A stretch of DNA of 41,046 bases, taken from Nocardioides luteus. Its GTDB lineage: Bacteria > Actinomycetota > Actinomycetes > Propionibacteriales > Nocardioidaceae. This document shows, in pieces, positions 34,031 to 41,046 of this stretch. Made by a program: the position numbers and the translations under genes. The notes below the pieces were generated by a model. The model searched no databases, was not told where the DNA came from, and saw nothing but the letters and a program-made list of their open reading frames with translations. Position 1 is the first letter of the stretch; each line of letters starts with the position of its first letter. The stretch lies in NCBI RefSeq assembly GCF_014648595.1, contig NZ_BMRK01000005.1, forward strand, positions 221,426-262,471, given 5' to 3'.

Positions 34031-34936
34031 ATGGTCCGACTCTTCCCCGCCGCCCGCCGTGCCGTCGCCGCCGACCAGGACGCGCCGCCGATCTGGGAGG
34101 TCGACATCGCCGCCCAGCGCGACGAGGCCCGCAAGCTCGCCGCGGCCGAGGCCAAGGAGGAGGTCGCCGAGGTCGCCGGCATCGACGCCGACGGGGTCCC
34201 GTGCCGGCTCTACACCCCTGAGGACGTACGCGAGGGGGTGATCGTGCACCTCCACGGCGGCGGCTTCGTCTTCAACGACGTCGAGGTCCACGACGCGGCG
34301 TGCCGGCGGCTGGCCAACCGTACCGGGCTGCGGGTGCTCTCGGTCGACTACCGCAGACCCCCGGAGCACCGCTTTCCCGCCGCTCCCGACGACGTCGACA
34401 CGGTCATCGGATGGCTCGGCCGCGACCCGCTGCTGAGCACGCTGCCGGCGTACGTCCACGGCGACAGCGCCGGCGGCAACCTGGCGCTCGTCGCAGCGCT
34501 GCGCAACCCCGGCGTCTTCGCCGCGATGGTGCTGGTCTACCCGTTCCTCGACCCCTCGATGAGCACTGCGGGCTACACGATGGCGGGTGGCTGGACCGAG
34601 GAGGCGGCCTGGTACTGGAAGCAGTACGCCGCGACCGAGGCCGACCTGCGCGACCCGGATCTCGGTCCCTACCTGGCCGGCGACGACGAGCTCCGCGACC
34701 TGCCGCCGACGCTCCTCGTCAGCGCAGAGGGCGACATCCTGGTCGAGGAGAACGAGGACTTCGCGCTCCGGCTGGCCGACCTCGGTGTCGAGGTGGTCGC
34801 CTTCCGTGCGGTCGGCCAGGTCCACGGCTTCTGGCGCCACGCCGCGACCTTCCCGGCCGCCGAGACGGTGATGACGATGACCGCCGGGTTCCTGCAGCAG
34901 CGGTCGGGCCCGACCGCCAACGGCGGGCGCCCATGA
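34031..34936 (+). CDS. Alpha/beta hydrolase, hormone-sensitive-lipase type esterase
   Basis: 301-aa serine esterase. The oxyanion motif is HLHGGGFVF, the nucleophile Ser is in HGDSAGGNLAL, the Asp is in SAEGDILVEEN, and the His is in VGQVHGFW. The VLSVDYRRPPEHRFPAAPDDV stretch is diagnostic of family IV (HSL). There is no signal peptide. GAATCT lies 6 nt before the ATG, so a leaderless start is possible. The stop overlaps the methyltransferase start (ATGA), so the two are co-translated. Confidence 0.92.
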   Translation: MVRLFPAARRAVAADQDAPPIWEVDIAAQRDEARKLAAAEAKEEVAEVAGIDADGVPCRLYTPEDVREGVIVHLHGGGFVFNDVEVHDAACRRLANRTGLRVLSVDYRRPPEHRFPAAPDDVDTVIGWLGRDPLLSTLPAYVHGDSAGGNLALVAALRNPGVFAAMVLVYPFLDPSMSTAGYTMAGGWTEEAAWYWKQYAATEADLRDPDLGPYLAGDDELRDLPPTLLVSAEGDILVEENEDFALRLADLGVEVVAFRAVGQVHGFWRHAATFPAAETVMTMTAGFLQQRSGPTANGGRP

Positions 34937-35577
34937 CGGAGCCCTACGACGTCACCGAGACCCGAGCCGCCTACGACACCGTCTCGAAGGCCTACGCCGA
35001 GATCGTCGACCCGGAGGTCACCGAGACCTCGTTCGACGCGGGCGTGCTCGACACCTTCGCCGGCTACGTACGCAACGACGGCGGCGGACTCGTCGGTGAC
35101 ATCGGCTGCGGGCCGGGCCGGATCACCGCCTATCTGGCCGCCCGCGGCCTCGACGTCTTCGGGGTCGACCTCTCGACGGGGATGATCGCGCAGGCGATGG
35201 AGAGGCACCCCGCGCTCCGGTTCGAGGTCGGCGACATGGCGCGGCTGCCGCTGCGTGACGGCGAGCTCGCCGGGGTGCTGGCCTGGTACTCCCTGATCCA
35301 CACCCCGCCTGCGCGCCGGCCTGCCGTCCTCGCCGAGCTCGCCCGGGTCACCCGTCGCGGCGGCCGGTTCGTGACCGCGTTCCAGGTCGGCGACGAGCAC
35401 GTCCGTCACATCGGCGCCTACGGCCACGACGTCACCTTCGACGGTTACCGGCTGCCCGTCGAGGCGACCAGCGCGCTGCTCGAGGAAGCCGGTTTCGAGG
35501 TCACCGCGACCGTGGTGCGCTCCGCGGAGCAGTGGGAGCGGACGCCGCAGGCCTATCTCGTCGCGCGCCGGCGCTGA
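34933..35577 (+). CDS. Class I SAM-dependent methyltransferase
   Basis: 214 aa. The SAM-binding motif I is VGDIGCGPGRITAYLAARG, followed by VFGVDLSTGMIAQA (acidic loop), GDMARLPLRDGELAGVLAWYSLIHTPP (motif II/III) and RRGGRFVTAFQ. The family methylates small molecules or lipids; the acceptor cannot be read. The ATG overlaps the esterase stop by 4 nt, so a joint pathway with that esterase is plausible. Confidence 0.92.
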   Translation: MTEPYDVTETRAAYDTVSKAYAEIVDPEVTETSFDAGVLDTFAGYVRNDGGGLVGDIGCGPGRITAYLAARGLDVFGVDLSTGMIAQAMERHPALRFEVGDMARLPLRDGELAGVLAWYSLIHTPPARRPAVLAELARVTRRGGRFVTAFQVGDEHVRHIGAYGHDVTFDGYRLPVEATSALLEEAGFEVTATVVRSAEQWERTPQAYLVARRR

Positions 35578-35584
35578 GGACCGA

Positions 35585-35590
35585 TAGGTT
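35585..35590 (+). promoter_or_regulatory. -10 box of the LURP-one-like gene
   Basis: TAGGTT, 6 nt before the ATG at 35597. Confidence 0.5.
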
Positions 35591-35596
35591 GCGCCC

Positions 35597-36169
35597 ATGA
35601 CGCAGCAGCCTTACCACGTACCCCGCTTCTACCTCCGCCAGAAGGTCACGCCCTTCGCCAACAAGTACGTCGCGCAGGCCGCGAACCCGGACGGCTCCGA
35701 GGGGCAGGTGCTCGCCTTCGCGCAGCAGAAGCGGCTGGCGTTCAAGGAGCAGGTGACCTTCTACGCCGACGAGTCGAAGGCGCAGGCGGTCTTCGCGTTC
35801 AAGGCGCGCGCGGTGATGGACCTCAACGCGGGCTACGACATCACCGACCCGAGCGGTGCGCCGATGGGCTTCTTCCGCAAGGACTTCGGCAAGAGCCTGC
35901 TGCGCTCGACCTTCCATGTGGAGGGCCCCGGCTATGCCGGCACCGGCCAGGAGCGCAACCAGCTGGTCGCCATCCTGCGCCGCTTCACCGAGATCGACTT
36001 CCTGCCGATCCACTTCGACTACGTCTCCTCCGAGGGGCAGCCGCTGATCTCGATCGAGCGTCGCTTCGCGCTGCGTGACAAGTACACCGTCACGGTCCAC
36101 GACCCCCGCGTCGACTTCCGCGTCGCCGCCTCTGTCGCGGTGGCGATGGACGCGTTGATGCAGCGCTGA
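35597..36169 (+). CDS. LURP-one-related/scramblase-like protein
   Basis: 190 aa. The pattern of repeated strands resembles the LURP-one/Tubby-C fold: YHVPRFYLRQKVTPFANKYVAQAANPDGSEGQVLAFAQQKRLAFKEQVTFYAD, VFAFKARAVMDLNAGYDITDPSGAPMGFFRKDF and a single C-terminal helix (VAASVAVAMDALMQ). Bacterial members are uncharacterised; related eukaryotic proteins bind lipids. No signal peptide or long membrane segment is seen. It has its own promoter 19 nt after the methyltransferase stop. Confidence 0.8.
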   Translation: MTQQPYHVPRFYLRQKVTPFANKYVAQAANPDGSEGQVLAFAQQKRLAFKEQVTFYADESKAQAVFAFKARAVMDLNAGYDITDPSGAPMGFFRKDFGKSLLRSTFHVEGPGYAGTGQERNQLVAILRRFTEIDFLPIHFDYVSSEGQPLISIERRFALRDKYTVTVHDPRVDFRVAASVAVAMDALMQR

Positions 36170-36427
36170 GAGCGGTCTGCGGCCGGGGAGGTAACGAACA
36201 CATGTCGATCCTGGGTGAGCTACGGGCCGCCTGAGCGGCGTTGGGCCCCGCTGCGTCTGTGCAGGTCAAACACCATTTTCTGGATCCGGACAGTCGCCTC
36301 CAGAACGCGCTGAGCGGCGATCGAAGACCGTTGTGGTGTCGGCGAGGACGTCATACGGTCACGAGGTCTTTGCTCGACGCGGCGGACTCGGTCGGCGCGT
36401 CGCACGCCCGATCGAAAGGTTCACACC
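36170..36427 (+). other. 258-nt leader region of the ehu operon, no proven gene
   Basis: Contains a 10-codon reading frame (MSILGELRAA, 36202-36234) with GGAGG 10 nt upstream, which may be a leader peptide. AAGACC (36324-36329) and GGTCTT (36365-36370) form a distant inverted repeat. No riboswitch or operator is recognised. A minus-strand frame at 36220-36405 has weak codon bias and is probably not a gene. Confidence 0.4.
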
Positions 36428-37324
36428 ATGCGACTGCGCACACGAAGCTCGCGCGCACTCTTCGCCACGCTGGCAGCCGGGACTCTGCTCCTCTCCGGAT
36501 GTGGTGGCGACGACGACAGTGCCGGCGGAGGAGGGGACGGCAAGACCATCAAGATCGCCATCGCCGGCGAGAAGCCGTACTCCTACATGGAGGACGGCGA
36601 GCCGACGGGCGCCACCGTGGCGCTGCACGAGGAGATCTTCAAGAACCTCGGCTACGAGAACGTCGAGGCCGAGGTCGTCGAGTGGGACGGTCTGATCCCG
36701 GGCCTGAACGCGGGCCGCTACGACGTGGTCAGCGCCGGGATGTCGATCCTTCCCGAGCGCTGCGAGCAGGCGGCCTTCGGCGACCCCGAGATCATGTACA
36801 CCACCGCGTTCGCGGTGCCGAAGGGCAACCCCGAGGGCCTGGAGGACATGGATGACATCGCCGAGTCCGACGTCCGGCTCGCTGTCATCAACGGCGCCAT
36901 CGAGCAGACCTACGCCGAGGAGCTCGGCATCGACGGCGTGACCACGGTCAACTCCGCCGAGGACGGTTACGCCGCGGTCCAGAACGGCCAGGCGGACGCC
37001 TTCGCGCTGACCGGCATCTCGGTCCGCACCTGGGTCGAGGAGAACCCGGACGCCGGCCTGGAAGCGACCGACTCCTTCGAGGCTGTCGTCAAGGACGTGG
37101 TCCAGGTCGGTGCCGGTGCCACCGTGTTCCGCGAGAAGGACTCCAAGCTGCGCGAGGACTACAACAAGGAGCTCGCGAAGATCACCGGTTCGACCGAGGC
37201 GTACGAGGACGTGCTCGGTGAGTTCGGCTTCACCGACGCCGAGCGGCCGCCGGAGAACATCACCACCGACATGCTCTGCAAGGGCGAGCTGCCGTCGGTG
37301 GACGAGTACGAGTCGTCGAACTGA
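36428..37324 (+). CDS. ehuB: Ectoine/hydroxyectoine-type substrate-binding lipoprotein
   Basis: 298-aa binding protein of an ABC importer for compatible solutes. Signal and lipobox are in LFATLAAGTLLLSGC (Cys25). The body has KIAIAGEKPYSYMEDGEPTGATVALHEEIFKNLG and the EhuB-like block GRYDVVSAGMSILPERCEQAAFGDPEIMY; the Cys of PERC is typical of EhuB. VINGAIEQTYAEELGI and FALTGISVRTW follow the family. The ATG has AAAGG 8 nt upstream. The order B-C-D-A that follows is the known ehu order. A polar amino acid ligand cannot be excluded. Confidence 0.87.
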   Translation: MRLRTRSSRALFATLAAGTLLLSGCGGDDDSAGGGGDGKTIKIAIAGEKPYSYMEDGEPTGATVALHEEIFKNLGYENVEAEVVEWDGLIPGLNAGRYDVVSAGMSILPERCEQAAFGDPEIMYTTAFAVPKGNPEGLEDMDDIAESDVRLAVINGAIEQTYAEELGIDGVTTVNSAEDGYAAVQNGQADAFALTGISVRTWVEENPDAGLEATDSFEAVVKDVVQVGAGATVFREKDSKLREDYNKELAKITGSTEAYEDVLGEFGFTDAERPPENITTDMLCKGELPSVDEYESSN

Positions 37325-37333
37325 TCGAACGCC

Positions 37334-38047
37334 TTGTCTGATTTCTTCCAAGCGATATCCGACTACAGCCCCTACCTCTGGGAAGGCGCCCGGGTCACCC
37401 TGGCCCTCTCCGGAGGAGGGGCGGTCGTCGCGCTCGTCGTAGCCGTCGTCCTGGGCCTGTGCGCGATCAGCCCGGTCGCCGTGCTGAGGGTGGGATCGCG
37501 GGTGATCGTGGAGTTCTTCCGCGGCACCTCGCTCGTGGTCCAGCTCTTCTTCCTCTTCTACGTCTTCCCGCTCTTCGGGATCGACCTCCCCGGGATGTGG
37601 TGCGGCATCGTCGGGCTCGGCCTCAACTACGGTGCGTACGGCTCCGAGGTGGTGCGCGGCTCGCTCAACGCCGTGGCCAAGGTGCAGTGGGAGTCCACCA
37701 CCGCACTCTCGATGTCGTGGCCATTGGCGGTGCGCCGTGTGATCTGGCCGCAGGCTTGGGGACTGATGCTGCCCGGGCTGAACAACCTGATGGTGATGCT
37801 GGTCAAGGGCACCGCGGTGGCGCTGCTGATCGGACTGCACGACCTCACTTACTGGGTCGAGGTGATGCGTAAGGATCCTGAGGTGGGCCTCTGGATCGCC
37901 TACGGCGCCGGCTTCCTGTTCTACTACCTGATCGCGCTCGCGTGCTCCAGCGGCCTGCGGCTGCTCGAGCGTCGCGCGCAGCGACGCCTCGGGCTCGCCC
38001 CGAGCAAGACCCGGACGACCCGCGCGACAGCAGAGGCGGTGGCCTGA
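37334..38047 (+). CDS. ehuC: Ectoine/hydroxyectoine-type ABC permease EhuC
   Basis: 237 aa, about five membrane segments. The ABC coupling motif is in YGSEVVRGSLNAVAKVQWESTTALSMSWPLAVRRVIWPQAWGLMLPGLNNL (EAA-type loop). VEFFRGTSLVVQLFFLFYVFP is typical of polar amino acid and EhuC permeases. It starts at a TTG (37334) 9 nt after the ehuB stop, with no SD visible. Its TGA overlaps the ehuD start (TGATG). The C-terminal tail is basic and Thr-rich. Confidence 0.88.
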   Translation: MSDFFQAISDYSPYLWEGARVTLALSGGGAVVALVVAVVLGLCAISPVAVLRVGSRVIVEFFRGTSLVVQLFFLFYVFPLFGIDLPGMWCGIVGLGLNYGAYGSEVVRGSLNAVAKVQWESTTALSMSWPLAVRRVIWPQAWGLMLPGLNNLMVMLVKGTAVALLIGLHDLTYWVEVMRKDPEVGLWIAYGAGFLFYYLIALACSSGLRLLERRAQRRLGLAPSKTRTTRATAEAVA

Positions 38048-38727
38048 TGGAGTTCGATCTCGAGTTCGCGCTGGAGACCGTGGGCCCGCTGCTCATGGCG
38101 TTCCTGCAGGTGACCCTGGTGGTCACGGTGGCCGGCTCTGTAGTCGCGGCCCTGCTGGGTCTGATCTGGGCGGTCTGCCAGCGGGAGCTGCCGACGCCGG
38201 TCCGCCTGCCGCTTTCCTGGGTGCTCGACGTGATCCGGATGACGCCGTTGCCGCTGCAGCTGCTGTTCGCGGTGGCGATCTTCATCTCGTTCGACGGCTA
38301 CCGGAAGTTCCCCGACACCGATGTCGAGACCATCGGGATGATCCTCGGCGTCGCGGTCTTCGCCATCCACTACTCCACCTACATGGCGGAGTCCTACCGT
38401 GCCGGGATCGACTCGATCCGTCAGGGTCAGTGGGAAGCGGCGACCGCGCTGTCGCTGCCGCGCTCGCGGGTCTGGCGTGCGGTGATCATCCCGCAGGCGC
38501 TGCGGGCCACGCTGCCCTCGCTGGGCAACTGGGCGATCGCGATGTTCAAGGACACTCCGTTCCTGCTCGTCATCCTGGTCCCCGAGATGGTCGCAAAGGC
38601 CAAACAGCTGGGCGGGGCCTCCTATCAATACACCGAGGTCTTCACCGTGGCCGGCCTGATCTTCCTCGCGGCCAGCTATCCCACGGCCGTCCTGATGCGA
38701 AAGTTGGAGAAGAAGCTTGTCTACTGA
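38047..38727 (+). CDS. ehuD: Ectoine/hydroxyectoine-type ABC permease EhuD
   Basis: 226 aa with about five membrane segments. The EAA-type loop is AESYRAGIDSIRQGQWEAATALSLPRSRVWRAVIIPQALRATLPSLGNW. VIRMTPLPLQLLFAVAIF is the substrate-path segment of this family. It is translated from an ATG overlapping the ehuC stop by 1 nt. Its own end overlaps ehuA by 11 nt. It should pair with EhuC as a heterodimer. Confidence 0.88.
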   Translation: MEFDLEFALETVGPLLMAFLQVTLVVTVAGSVVAALLGLIWAVCQRELPTPVRLPLSWVLDVIRMTPLPLQLLFAVAIFISFDGYRKFPDTDVETIGMILGVAVFAIHYSTYMAESYRAGIDSIRQGQWEAATALSLPRSRVWRAVIIPQALRATLPSLGNWAIAMFKDTPFLLVILVPEMVAKAKQLGGASYQYTEVFTVAGLIFLAASYPTAVLMRKLEKKLVY

Positions 38728-39520
38728 CACCACCAGTCCGGGCGGGTCCACCGGCGACCAGCCGCGGATCGTGATGGAGGACGTGTCCAAGAAGTTCGGC
38801 AAGAACACCGTCCTGGACGGACTGAACTTCACCGTGGCTCGCGGAGAGCGCGTCACCCTGATCGGCCCGAGCGGGTCCGGCAAGACCACCATCCTCCGCC
38901 TGCTGATGACGCTGGAGGACCTGACCGGCGGCTACATCTACATCGACGGTGACCCGCTGACGTACGCCAAGCGGGGCAATCGCCGGGTGAAGCTGCCGAA
39001 CAAGGAGGTCACCCAGATCCGCAAGCGGATCGGGATGGTCTTCCAGCAGTTCAACCTGTTCCCGAACATGACCGTGTGCGAGAACATCATCGAGGCGCCC
39101 GTGCACGTGCTCGGTCAGTCCAAGGACGAGGCCCGGGCCAAGGCGGCCGACCTGCTCGACCAGGTCGGACTCCGGGACAAGATCGATGCCCATCCGACCA
39201 GCCTCTCGGGTGGCCAGCAGCAGCGTGTGGCGATCGCGCGTGCACTCGCGATGGAGCCGGAGATCCTGCTGCTCGACGAGGTGACCTCCGCGCTCGACCC
39301 GGAGCTGGTCGGTGACGTCCTCGAGGTGCTGCGCGAGGTGGCCAGGAAGACCGACATCACGATGCTGCTGGTGACCCACGAGATGCAGTTCGCCCAGGAC
39401 GTATCGCATCGGGTGCTGATGTTCGACGAGGGTCGCGTCATCGAGGAGGCGAAGCCCGAGGTCATGTTCAACAACCCGACGCACGAGCGGACCAAGCAGT
39501 TCCTGCAGGCGGTCCTCTGA
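38717..39520 (+). CDS. ehuA: Ectoine/hydroxyectoine-type ABC ATPase EhuA
   Basis: 267 aa. Walker A GPSGSGKTT at about 54-62, Q-loop VFQQFNLFPNMTV, signature LSGGQQQRVAIARAL, Walker B ILLLDEVTSALDPE, and H-loop LVTHEM. An insertion before the Q-loop (GNRRVKLPNKEVTQIRKRIG) is typical of EhuA and related amino acid importers. Starts at a TTG (38717) with GGAGA upstream, inside the end of ehuD. It is the last gene of the operon. Confidence 0.92.
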   Translation: MSTDTTSPGGSTGDQPRIVMEDVSKKFGKNTVLDGLNFTVARGERVTLIGPSGSGKTTILRLLMTLEDLTGGYIYIDGDPLTYAKRGNRRVKLPNKEVTQIRKRIGMVFQQFNLFPNMTVCENIIEAPVHVLGQSKDEARAKAADLLDQVGLRDKIDAHPTSLSGGQQQRVAIARALAMEPEILLLDEVTSALDPELVGDVLEVLREVARKTDITMLLVTHEMQFAQDVSHRVLMFDEGRVIEEAKPEVMFNNPTHERTKQFLQAVL

Positions 39521-39538
39521 GCCTGGCTCGGGGCTGGC

Positions 39539-40795
39539 TCATTCCGACGTGGCCTCCAGGTGCGGACGGACCAGGTCGAGCAGCTGCCGATGGGTGTCCG
39601 CATCGGCCGCGGCGATCATGCCGCGGCCGGTGTGGAGCCTGTTGCCCTCGAGGTCTGTCACGATGCAGCCGGCGGCCTGGCAGATCGCGATCGGCGCGGT
39701 GAAGTGGACACTTCCCTCGAGGCCACCACCCTCGGTGAGGCGATCGTCAGTGACGTACCCCGCCCGCCGCCCTGCCGCGACCCAGGTCAGCGCTAGCGTG
39801 GTCGACATGACCCGAGGACCGAACGTCCTACGGAGAGCAGGGTCAGCAACTAGCTGGCCGCCGAGGAACGGCTCGTCGGGGGCGCCGTCGCACTGGATGT
39901 CGACGAGCATGGTGCGCGGGCTCGGCGTGAGGGCGGTGTCGCCGCCACCCTTGCGTACCCAGGCCCTGGTGGTCGAGCCTGTCGAGACCCCGTCGGTCCA
40001 GAAGATTTCCTCGCTGATCGGATCCGCGGAGGCCGCGACCCGAGTCCCCTCCGGTGTCGTGAGCGCGACGTTCACCGCCGCCAGCGGAGTCTGGGCAGCG
40101 TAGTTGAGGGTCCCGCAGAGCGGGTCGACCAACCAACTCCGCTCGCCGTCGCCGCTGCGCCCCGTCTCCTCACCCTCGAAGGCGTCGCCAGGACGGTACG
40201 TCGCGATCGTCTCCCGGATCGCCTTCTCCGAAGCGATGTCCGCCTCCGTCGCGAAGTCCGTCGGCGACTTGTCGAAGTGGCTCAGCTCGCTGCCGTACAT
40301 CCCCCTGACCACCTCGGCCCCCGCCGCCGCTGCGGCGATCGCCACCGCATGGTCCGGGAACGCCGCCCGGAACGCATCGATCGCCGGATCCGGCGACTCC
40401 TCGGCGTCGTCGCCGACGAACACCGCCACGACCTCGGCTCCCGGGTCCTGCTCCATCGCCGGCAGCAGCCGGTCGCGCCAGTGCCGCAGGTTGGGATGGT
40501 CATACTCGGCGTACGCCTCCGCAGGGGAGAGCATCTCGACAGCCCGCTCGACCTGCGCCCTGCTCAGCCGGTACGCCCTCGTCCCGTCGGTGTGCCCGAC
40601 GACCGTCGCCATCACCACCGCCGGCAGGCGATGCCCATGAGCGTTGACGAGCGGAAAGTGCTGTTCGCTGAACTCGGTGGCACCCGAAGGCCGCAACCCC
40701 ACCCCATGCGCCCGCGGCGGCCGCCACCCCTCCAGCGGCCCCTCGAACCTCTCCCGCGCCGCCAAGATCTCCGCCATCGTCCGCCACCGCTGCAT
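39539..40795 (-). CDS. Inositol-monophosphatase-like protein with N-terminal extension and altered active site
   Basis: 418 aa, against about 260-280 for a plain IMPase. Residues 1-145 are an extra domain I do not recognise (WRPPRAHGVGLRPSGATEFSEQHF, AVVMATVVGHTDGTRAYRLSRAQVERAV, YDHPNLRHWRDRLLPAM). From about 150 the IMPase fold begins: SPTDFATEADIASEK, GEE at 208-210, then DPLCGT at 224-229, where the usual motif is DPLDGT. The late WD metal site is replaced by HFTAPIAICQAAGC at 364-377. At least two metal ligands are therefore changed, and activity may be altered or lost. The ATG at 40795 is 6 nt after TAGGTT on the minus strand. A dispersed repeat lies inside the gene (39971-39989) and encodes VSTGSTTR. 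Confidence 0.87.
   Translation of the reverse strand: MQRWRTMAEILAARERFEGPLEGWRPPRAHGVGLRPSGATEFSEQHFPLVNAHGHRLPAVVMATVVGHTDGTRAYRLSRAQVERAVEMLSPAEAYAEYDHPNLRHWRDRLLPAMEQDPGAEVVAVFVGDDAEESPDPAIDAFRAAFPDHAVAIAAAAAGAEVVRGMYGSELSHFDKSPTDFATEADIASEKAIRETIATYRPGDAFEGEETGRSGDGERSWLVDPLCGTLNYAAQTPLAAVNVALTTPEGTRVAASADPISEEIFWTDGVSTGSTTRAWVRKGGGDTALTPSPRTMLVDIQCDGAPDEPFLGGQLVADPALRRTFGPRVMSTTLALTWVAAGRRAGYVTDDRLTEGGGLEGSVHFTAPIAICQAAGCIVTDLEGNRLHTGRGMIAAADADTHRQLLDLVRPHLEATSE
39971..39989 (+). repeat. 19-bp dispersed repeat inside a coding sequence
   Basis: GGTCGAGCCTGTCGAGACC, identical to the copy at 40868-40886. On the minus strand it encodes part of VSTGSTTR (about residues 270-277) in frame, in a loop region of the IMPase-like domain. 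Confidence 0.8.
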
Positions 40796-40801
40796 GCTCG
40801 G

Positions 40802-40807
40802 AACCTA
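40802..40807 (-). promoter_or_regulatory. -10 box of the IMPase-like gene
   Basis: TAGGTT on the minus strand, 6 nt before the ATG at 40795. It supports the long form including the N-terminal domain. Confidence 0.5.
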
Positions 40808-40836
40808 TCGGGCTCTCCATCCTCAGGTCCTCGGTC

Positions 40837-41004
40837 GGTCGAGCCCGTCGAGACCTGGTCCTCCGCTGGTCGAGCCTGTCGAGACCTCCCCACTCGGGAC
40901 ACCGTCCCCCGGTGGTGTTCACCGGTGGTCGAGCTTGTCGAGACCTCCCACGCGTAACGCCAGCCCCTCGCCGGTGTTCCCCGGTGGTTGAGCCTGTCCA
41001 GACC
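40837..41004 (+). repeat. Array of four 19-bp repeats at the right edge
   Basis: Copies of GGTCGAGCCTGTCGAGACC or close variants start at 40837, 40868, 40927 and 40986. The last three are exactly 59 bp apart, and flanks such as CGGTGG before and TCCC after are also shared. The last copy has two substitutions (GGTTGAG, GTCCAGACC). There is no gene in 40796-41046. The array may continue beyond the window. Confidence 0.8.
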
Positions 41005-41046
41005 TCCCTGCCGGAAACGTGTCGCCGAGGCTGGTCTGGGCCGCCG

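Noticed and set aside
33998-34840. Extension of cardiolipin synthase to 773 codons
   Set aside because: Antisense to the esterase. The membrane segments of Cls begin right after 33985.
36220-36405. Minus-strand 61-codon frame in the ehu leader
   Set aside because: Third-position G/C is clearly lower than in the real genes, there is no SD, and it resembles no family. It could be a decayed fragment, but there is no support for a gene.
36428-39520. Glutamine/polar amino acid transporter
   Set aside because: Possible by superfamily, but gene order B-C-D-A and the PERC block in the binding protein fit ehu better. The ligand is still unproven.
40837-41004. CRISPR array
   Set aside because: Repeats are 19 bp and imperfectly spaced at the first unit, inter-repeat sequences resemble one another, and there are no cas genes.

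Overview
The window is a dense stretch of chromosome from a high-GC actinobacterium, most likely a Nocardioides-like member of the Nocardioidaceae. This is an inference from the strong G/C third-position bias, many GTG and a few TTG starts, actinobacterial families (DUF3039, DUF3048, DUF2017, CysO/Mec/CysM), many leaderless starts with a TAnnnT-type box 6 to 8 nt before the start codon, and dispersed GGTCGAGC...GTCGAGACC repeats. No rRNA, tRNA, CRISPR array, transposase, integrase or phage gene was seen.

Layout. 1-4650: glycerophosphodiester phosphodiesterase, a FabG-type reductase, a DUF3048 lipoprotein, and a TetR regulator divergent from an unknown gene across a symmetric operator. 4827-9801: YqgE, a coupled DUF3039/helicase pair, MarR, DUF1697 and an MFS exporter. 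9857-15892: nicotinamidase and nicotinate phosphoribosyltransferase (NAD salvage), clpS behind a coupled 28-codon leader ORF, DUF2017, a MarR/ABC-exporter pair with a clear operator, then mec and cysO. 15899-19427 (minus): ABC-2 exporter with its own sensor kinase and response regulator. 19518-25742: cysM, a toxin-antitoxin pair, an FAD monooxygenase, a secreted phosphodiesterase, murI and a metallo-beta-lactamase-fold protein. 25892-29640: a second kinase/regulator pair divergent from a second ABC-2 exporter. 29741-31076: rph and rdgB. 31197-36169: a lipoprotein with an HExxH motif, cardiolipin synthase, an esterase, a methyltransferase and a LURP-one-like protein. 36428-39520: an ectoine-type ABC importer (ehuBCDA). 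39539-40795: an inositol-monophosphatase-like protein with an N-terminal extension and altered catalytic residues. The right edge is a short repeat array.

How the genes fit together. The order pncB, clpS, DUF2017, mec, cysO, cysM, murI, MBL, rph, rdgB matches, as I recall it, the Rv1330c-Rv1341 block of Mycobacterium tuberculosis. Here the backbone is interrupted by transporter/two-component modules, a toxin-antitoxin pair and other cargo. Mec, CysO and CysM make cysteine from O-phosphoserine using a protein-bound thiocarboxylate. The most unusual detail is that the encoded CysO ends Gly-Gly-Cys, so the primary translation product looks like the CysO-Cys adduct and should need Mec trimming before it can be charged.
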